Part shown: positions 16,479 through 19,699 of the stretch, one piece after another | Position numbering within the stretch: position 1 is the stretch's first letter | How the letters are laid out: every line of letters begins with the position of its first letter | NCBI GenBank assembly: GCA_030448225.1 | Contig: JAUJNJ010000109.1 | Location: 1-19,699, forward strand | DNA length: 19,699 bases | Direction: 5' to 3' | From: Phycisphaerae bacterium | Lineage (GTDB): Bacteria > Planctomycetota > Phycisphaerae > Tepidisphaerales > Tepidisphaeraceae | Notes under the pieces: model-generated | What the model was told of the DNA's origin: nothing | Database searches by the model: none | The model's input: only the letters and a program-made list of their open reading frames with translations | Made by a program: the position numbers and the translations under genes

Positions 16479-16484
16479 CTTCAG

Positions 16485-17393
16485 ATGAAGCTGCAACGTA
16501 ACAAGGCGAAGGGGTTCACCCTCGTCGAGCTGCTCGTCGTCATCGGGATCATCGCCCTGCTGATCTCGATTCTCCTGCCGGCGCTGAACCGGGCCCGCGA
16601 ACAGGGCAACCGCGTGAAGTGCTCGAGCAACCTGCGCCAGATCGGCCTGGCGATCATGATGTACGCCAACGACAACAAGGGCAACTTCCCGCGCACCCGG
16701 TTCAACACCGCCGGCGCGACCGTGACCGCGGGCAACGAGGCCTACAACCAGGCGAACTCGTTCGGCCCCGGCGTTCCGCCCAACTCGGTGACGGCGTCGT
16801 TCTTCCAGGTTCTCAAGACGCAGGACCTGACGAGCGAAGTCTTCAACTGCCCGAGCAGCAGCGCCGAGCGCCCCAGCTTCCCGGGCACCGGCGGCGTCGC
16901 CAACTTCTCCAACTGGCCCGGTGGCGAGCCCGGCGGCACCGTGCAGCCGCACCTGTCGTACAGCTACATCGTCCCCTTCCCCACGTCGGCCGCCCGCTCG
17001 GCCGGGTTCAAGCTGAACTACACGCTCAGCTCGGACTTCGCGATCGGCGCCGACATGAACCCCGGCACCACCGGCGGCACGCCGACGGACGCCGTCCAGA
17101 CGCCGCGGCATGACGCCGCCCGTTCGGACATGATCAACGCCAACAGCAACAACCACAACGGCGACGGCCAGAACGTCCTGTATGCCGACGGCCACGTCGA
17201 GTTCCAGAGCACGCCGTTCTGCGGCACGCCGATCGCGATCGGCGCCACGAACTATCGTGACAACATTTACCTGCCTTGGGGCGGCGCCCGCACCGAGGAA
17301 AGCGCCGGCAGCGGAAGCTTGTCCATCAGCTCCGGTCCGGGTGACGAGAAAGACACTCACCTGCTCCCGACCGACGACACCGGCGGCCTCTAA
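16485..17393 (+). CDS. Prepilin-type N-terminal cleavage/methylation protein (planctomycete pseudopilin-like)
   Basis: The 302-residue protein starts with the type IV prepilin signal MKLQRNKAKG|FTLVELLVVIGIIALLISIL. Prepilin peptidase would cut after Gly10 and methylate Phe11; Glu15 is the conserved +5 residue. The C-terminal domain has conserved CSSNLRQIGLAIMMYANDN (46-64), typical of the abundant planctomycete family that ends with H-X9-DG. Here the motif is HNGDGQNVLYADGHVEF with ten residues between His and DG. The protein would be exported and sit in the inner membrane as a pilin-like subunit, but no pilus or secretion genes are nearby. A strong ribosome-binding site and terminator suggest a well-expressed monocistronic gene. 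Confidence 0.92.
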   Translation: MKLQRNKAKGFTLVELLVVIGIIALLISILLPALNRAREQGNRVKCSSNLRQIGLAIMMYANDNKGNFPRTRFNTAGATVTAGNEAYNQANSFGPGVPPNSVTASFFQVLKTQDLTSEVFNCPSSSAERPSFPGTGGVANFSNWPGGEPGGTVQPHLSYSYIVPFPTSAARSAGFKLNYTLSSDFAIGADMNPGTTGGTPTDAVQTPRHDAARSDMINANSNNHNGDGQNVLYADGHVEFQSTPFCGTPIAIGATNYRDNIYLPWGGARTEESAGSGSLSISSGPGDEKDTHLLPTDDTGGL

Positions 17394-17427
17394 CCGAGAC
17401 CGGCCGAGTCGGACAGTCAGTTAACCC

Positions 17428-17462
17428 AGCGGGCCCGCCTCACGGCGGGCCCGCTGTTTTTT
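17428..17462 (+). terminator. Strong intrinsic terminator
   Basis: A perfect 12-bp stem, AGCGGGCCCGCC (17428-17439) with GGCGGGCCCGCT (17444-17455), has a four-base loop and is followed by GTTTTTT. It ends the prepilin-type transcript 35 bases after the stop. Confidence 0.9.
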
Positions 17463-17531
17463 CGCGCGCGAATCTCACCGGGCCCGTCATGGCGGTCGCG
17501 GGTTTTGTTGGGAAAGCCGCCGGCGTTTCGG

Positions 17532-17537
17532 TACGCT
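17532..17537 (+). promoter_or_regulatory. Possible -10 box of a leaderless ACT-gene transcript
   Basis: TACGCT lies six bases before the ATG at 17544, with no Shine-Dalgarno. The arrangement matches the esterase (1012-1017) and purM. Confidence 0.3.
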
Positions 17538-17543
17538 ACGCGC

Positions 17544-18020
17544 ATGGAAGAGATCCTTCCGCCGCAGACCGAGAGCGGGTCCGGGTTCGAGCTGACGCGG
17601 GTCCGGCAGTTCACGATCTTCCTCGAGAACCGCGTCGGCCGTCTCGGCATGCTCTTGCGCGTCCTCGAGGAGAAGGTCTCGAAGATCGTCGCGCTGTCGA
17701 TCGAGGAGTCCGCCGACTCCGCCCTCGTGCGCCTCATCTGCTCCGAGCCGGACATCGGCGCCGACGTGCTGCGCGCCGCCGGCTTCGGCTTCAGCGAGAC
17801 CGAGATCCTCGCCGTCGAGCTGCCGCGGCGGACGCGCCAGCCGCTGATCGCGATCTGCTCGGCGCTGCTGGCGGCGGAGATCAACATCCACTACGCCTAC
17901 CCGTTGCTCGTGCGCCCGCGCGGGCCCGCGCTGGCACTGTACGTCGAGGACCCCACGCTCGCGGCCCAGATCCTCATCCGCAAGGGCTTCACGCTCATCA
18001 GCGAGAACGACATGAAGTGA
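17544..18020 (+). CDS. Tandem ACT-domain amino-acid-binding regulatory protein
   Basis: The 158-residue protein consists of two ACT domains and little else. The first (about 19-96) begins RQFTIFLENRVGRLGMLLRV, with the N-R-x-G-R-L ligand loop, and runs through SIEESADSALVRLICSEPD and ILAVELP. The second (about 98-158) reads QPLIAICSALLAAEINIHYA and ALALYVEDPTLAAQILIRKG. Stand-alone ACT proteins usually bind amino acids and regulate enzymes or transcription; the ligand is unknown. The ATG at 17544 is preferred to an upstream TTG because homology begins after it. It stands between a terminator and the HprK-like gene. Confidence 0.85.
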   Translation: MEEILPPQTESGSGFELTRVRQFTIFLENRVGRLGMLLRVLEEKVSKIVALSIEESADSALVRLICSEPDIGADVLRAAGFGFSETEILAVELPRRTRQPLIAICSALLAAEINIHYAYPLLVRPRGPALALYVEDPTLAAQILIRKGFTLISENDMK

Positions 18021-18233
18021 CGCCGCGCGGCGGCGGCGGCGGCGGCGCGCCTCGCCCCGCGACGAGCGTGCCGCGGCTCCGCGCACCCTGACGCGGCTCG
18101 CAAGCGAGCCGGCCGAACGGGCGGCGCAACCGGCCCCGTCGTCCCGTGCGTTTACGCGACCTTCACCTCCCCGCGCTTTCCCGACGCGTCGCGCGCGCCC
18201 GCATTTGTCAAATCCTTTGCGGCGCAACCCTTC

Positions 18234-18264
18234 TTGCAGTCGCGGTCGGACGTTGCCCGATAAT
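18234..18264 (+). promoter_or_regulatory. Possible promoter of the HprK-like gene
   Basis: TTGCAG (18234-18239) and GATAAT (18259-18264) are 19 bases apart. Transcription would start near 18271, leaving about 33 bases of leader. Confidence 0.5.
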
Positions 18265-18288
18265 GGGGACGGACGATCACTTCGTTGT

Positions 18289-18295
18289 CGGGAGG
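18289..18295 (+). promoter_or_regulatory. Shine-Dalgarno deciding a GTG start
   Basis: CGGGAGG lies eight bases before GTG 18304, and no ATG at a suitable distance competes. It fixes the start of the HprK-like protein. Confidence 0.7.
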
Positions 18296-18303
18296 CGTGG
18301 CGC

Positions 18304-19338
18304 GTGACTCAAAGCATTTCGAGAGAGTGGAAGCTGTCGGTTCACGGGGCGGCCGTCGAGGTCGGGTGCGACTTGTCGTTCCTGCACACGCCGATCGACC
18401 ACCTCGTCGACGCGTTCGCCGAGAGCGAGTGGCCCGCGGGCTTCACGCCGGCGTCGGGCGCCGTGCGGCGGTACGAGCAGACGGAGGTGCTGCGGCACCT
18501 GTCGCCGACGGCCCGCCGCGTGTCGCGGCCGAACGACCTCGTCGAGATCTACGCCGAGGACGAGCGCTTCTGGCTGATCGACGAGCGGTGGGGGATGACC
18601 GAGTTCAACGCGATGCGCGGGCAGTGGCGCAGCTGGGTCGTGCCGCAGCCGACGCTCGACCCGATGTCGTGCGCCGAGATGGCGGTGCTCTGGCCGATGG
18701 CCCAGGTCCTGCGGTCGCGCGGCGTCTGCCTCGTGCCGGCGGTCTCGGTCGTCCGCGACGGGTGGGCGGCGCTGGTGATCAGCCCGTTCGGCGTCGGCGC
18801 CGAACTCGTGTCGCTCATCCGCGACGGGTACCGCGTGATCGGCCAGCGGTGGACGGCCCTCCGCGAGGAGGAGGGGCGCCTCGCGCTGCTGCACATGCCC
18901 GGCGTGATCCAGCGCGACGCCAGCTCGCCCGCTGCCGCCGCCGCCCCGGTGGGCGGCGAGGGCTACGTCGACCTGCGCCACGAGCACCGCCGGGCGTGGC
19001 AGAACCACGCGTTCTGCGACGCGGTCGTGATCGTCGAGCCGGGCCGCCGCGCCCGGCCGAACCTGCGGTGCGTCGACGAGGGCGACGCGCAGCAGGTCAT
19101 CCGCCAGGCGTGGCCGATCACCGAACTGCACCCGCAGCGGCGGTGGGGCCAGTTCCCCGCAAAGCTTGCCGCCTCGTGCCGGGTGGCCGAGGTGCAACTC
19201 TCCCGTGACCCGAAGGACCTGCCCGCCCTGCTCCGCACGTTGCGAGAATCCCCGACGAACGAGCCGGGCGCGAACCCCGACCTGTCGATCTCCGCGTGGG
19301 TGAACCAACCGGCGCGGCAGACGGGCGTCGCGGTCTGA
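18304..19338 (+). CDS. HprK-like fold protein with degenerate P-loop
   Basis: The 344-residue protein starts at GTG with a good ribosome-binding site. Residues 120-200 follow the order of the HPr-kinase-like fold seen in PqqD-associated proteins. There is a helix before RGVCLVPAVSV (139-149), a strand GWAALVISPFG, then VGAELVSLIRDGYRVIG (164-180) where the P-loop lysine-serine would lie, then RWTALREEEGRLALLHMPGVI. The usual G-x-x-G-x-G-K-S/T becomes ISPFGVGAEL (159-168), without Lys or Ser/Thr, so ATP binding is unlikely. The N-terminal 110 residues (FWLIDERWGMTEF) resemble the upstream region in such proteins. Cytoplasmic; partner unknown. Fold assignment is from pattern and moderately secure. 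Confidence 0.6.
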   Translation: MTQSISREWKLSVHGAAVEVGCDLSFLHTPIDHLVDAFAESEWPAGFTPASGAVRRYEQTEVLRHLSPTARRVSRPNDLVEIYAEDERFWLIDERWGMTEFNAMRGQWRSWVVPQPTLDPMSCAEMAVLWPMAQVLRSRGVCLVPAVSVVRDGWAALVISPFGVGAELVSLIRDGYRVIGQRWTALREEEGRLALLHMPGVIQRDASSPAAAAAPVGGEGYVDLRHEHRRAWQNHAFCDAVVIVEPGRRARPNLRCVDEGDAQQVIRQAWPITELHPQRRWGQFPAKLAASCRVAEVQLSRDPKDLPALLRTLRESPTNEPGANPDLSISAWVNQPARQTGVAV

Positions 19339-19699
19339 CCGCCGCACGATGCGTGCGTCGGTTGGCGCCGCCGATCGCGGCGTCCGCACTTCATCGCGCA
19401 CGAGCAACTGTGCAGTGTCCGCGGACCCCGCGCGTCGCGTTTAATTGAGATCCGTACTTCACGCGGCGTGGTGCGCCGCGACTTGCTCGATTGCGTCTTC
19501 GATCGGCGTCCAACCGTCGCTCCCCTGACCGCGGCCCCGCTAGAGCGGGGACGCCGGCGCAGCGGACGTGCGCCCGTATGATGCCCGCGGCCCGGACGCG
19601 GACGTGCCACGCCGGCGCAGTCGATTTCGATCGCCAGCGAAAATGAAACGGGCCCGGTCAGATGACCGGGCCCGTTCTTCGTCTGTTGCCGTGGTGGAA
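19339..19699. other. 3' spacer without a gene, 361 bp
   Basis: No convincing gene was found. It holds a short CCCCGC/GCGGGG palindrome near 19535-19550 and the strong hairpin at 19647-19676. Confidence 0.4.
19647..19676. terminator. Perfect 14-bp hairpin, possible bidirectional terminator
   Basis: AACGGGCCCGGTCA (19647-19660) pairs fully with TGACCGGGCCCGTT (19663-19676) around a two-base loop. On the plus strand only CTTC follows. On the minus strand TTTCATTTTC follows, so it better ends a minus-strand transcript arriving from beyond the window. Confidence 0.6.

Larger units (their letters stand above)
15993..16484. other. Intergenic region and long leader of the prepilin gene, 492 bp
   Basis: No gene was found. 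A weak hairpin with TTTT (16061-16081) could end coaD. A promoter candidate sits at 16103-16132. A 9-bp perfect hairpin GCCGAAACC/GGTTTCGGC (16147-16155 and 16174-16182, 18-base loop) and a GAAACGC/GCGTTTC hairpin near 16255-16286 lie in the predicted leader. No known riboswitch class was recognised. Confidence 0.4.
18021..18303. other. Intergenic region with the HprK-like gene's promoter
   Basis: 283 bases without a gene. A GCGGC-rich run (18025-18050) follows the ACT stop. The promoter and ribosome-binding site of the next gene occupy the right end. Confidence 0.4.

Noticed and set aside
18277..19407. 376-codon minus-strand open frame opposite the HprK-like gene
   Set aside because: His/Arg/Asp-rich shadow; the plus frame has promoter, ribosome-binding site and fold signature.
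19459..19520. Minus-strand frame ending DGWTPIEDAIEQVAAHHAA
   Set aside because: Reads like a protein C-terminus, but a stop codon lies a few codons upstream and there is no start; too short to call.

Overview
The window is high-GC bacterial DNA that reads like a Planctomycetota genome, probably from the Phycisphaerae side. This is inferred from a short SecA-like protein, a prepilin-type protein with a near H-X9-DG tail, a PurM of the 'YEKSGVNYDRLD' type, EboE, Uma2, and CACGGAG/CTCTCCCC intergenic repeats. No rRNA, tRNA, CRISPR array, integrase or transposase was seen.

Layout. At 1-1968 (+) lie the 3' end of a SecA-like gene, a 47-codon ORF with a good Shine-Dalgarno, and a secreted alpha/beta hydrolase. 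From 2290 to 9758 everything is on the minus strand. Read in transcription order it is: a HEAT-like protein, two unrecognised proteins, an EboE homologue, an unrecognised 199-aa protein, lysA, a frameshifted Uma2-type gene, a small membrane protein and an alpha/beta-hydrolase-fold protein with none of the three catalytic residues. From 10357 to 12090 (+) come purM and a STAS-domain protein. From 15095 down to 12446 (-) a TMTC-like membrane/TPR protein is followed by pgeF. From 15450 to 19338 (+) lie coaD, a prepilin-type protein, a tandem-ACT protein and a protein with an HprK-like fold and a degenerate P-loop.

The main quality issue is a block from about 6.6 to 14.2 kb. Every gene in it is cut by many single-base indels, including housekeeping genes such as purM and pgeF, while genes on both sides are intact. 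Moving between frames restores conserved family motifs, so the block looks like uncorrected sequence and not gene decay. Genes there are given as whole frameshifted loci.

The genes do not form one pathway. They cover secretion, lysine/peptidoglycan precursor supply (lysA), peptidoglycan editing (pgeF), purine and CoA synthesis (purM, coaD) and regulation (STAS, ACT). I did not find a clearly new multi-gene system. The best leads are two probable pseudoenzymes (2290-3159 and 18304-19338), a 257-bp nested inverted-repeat element (12188-12444) and an EboE homologue with no other ebo gene in view.
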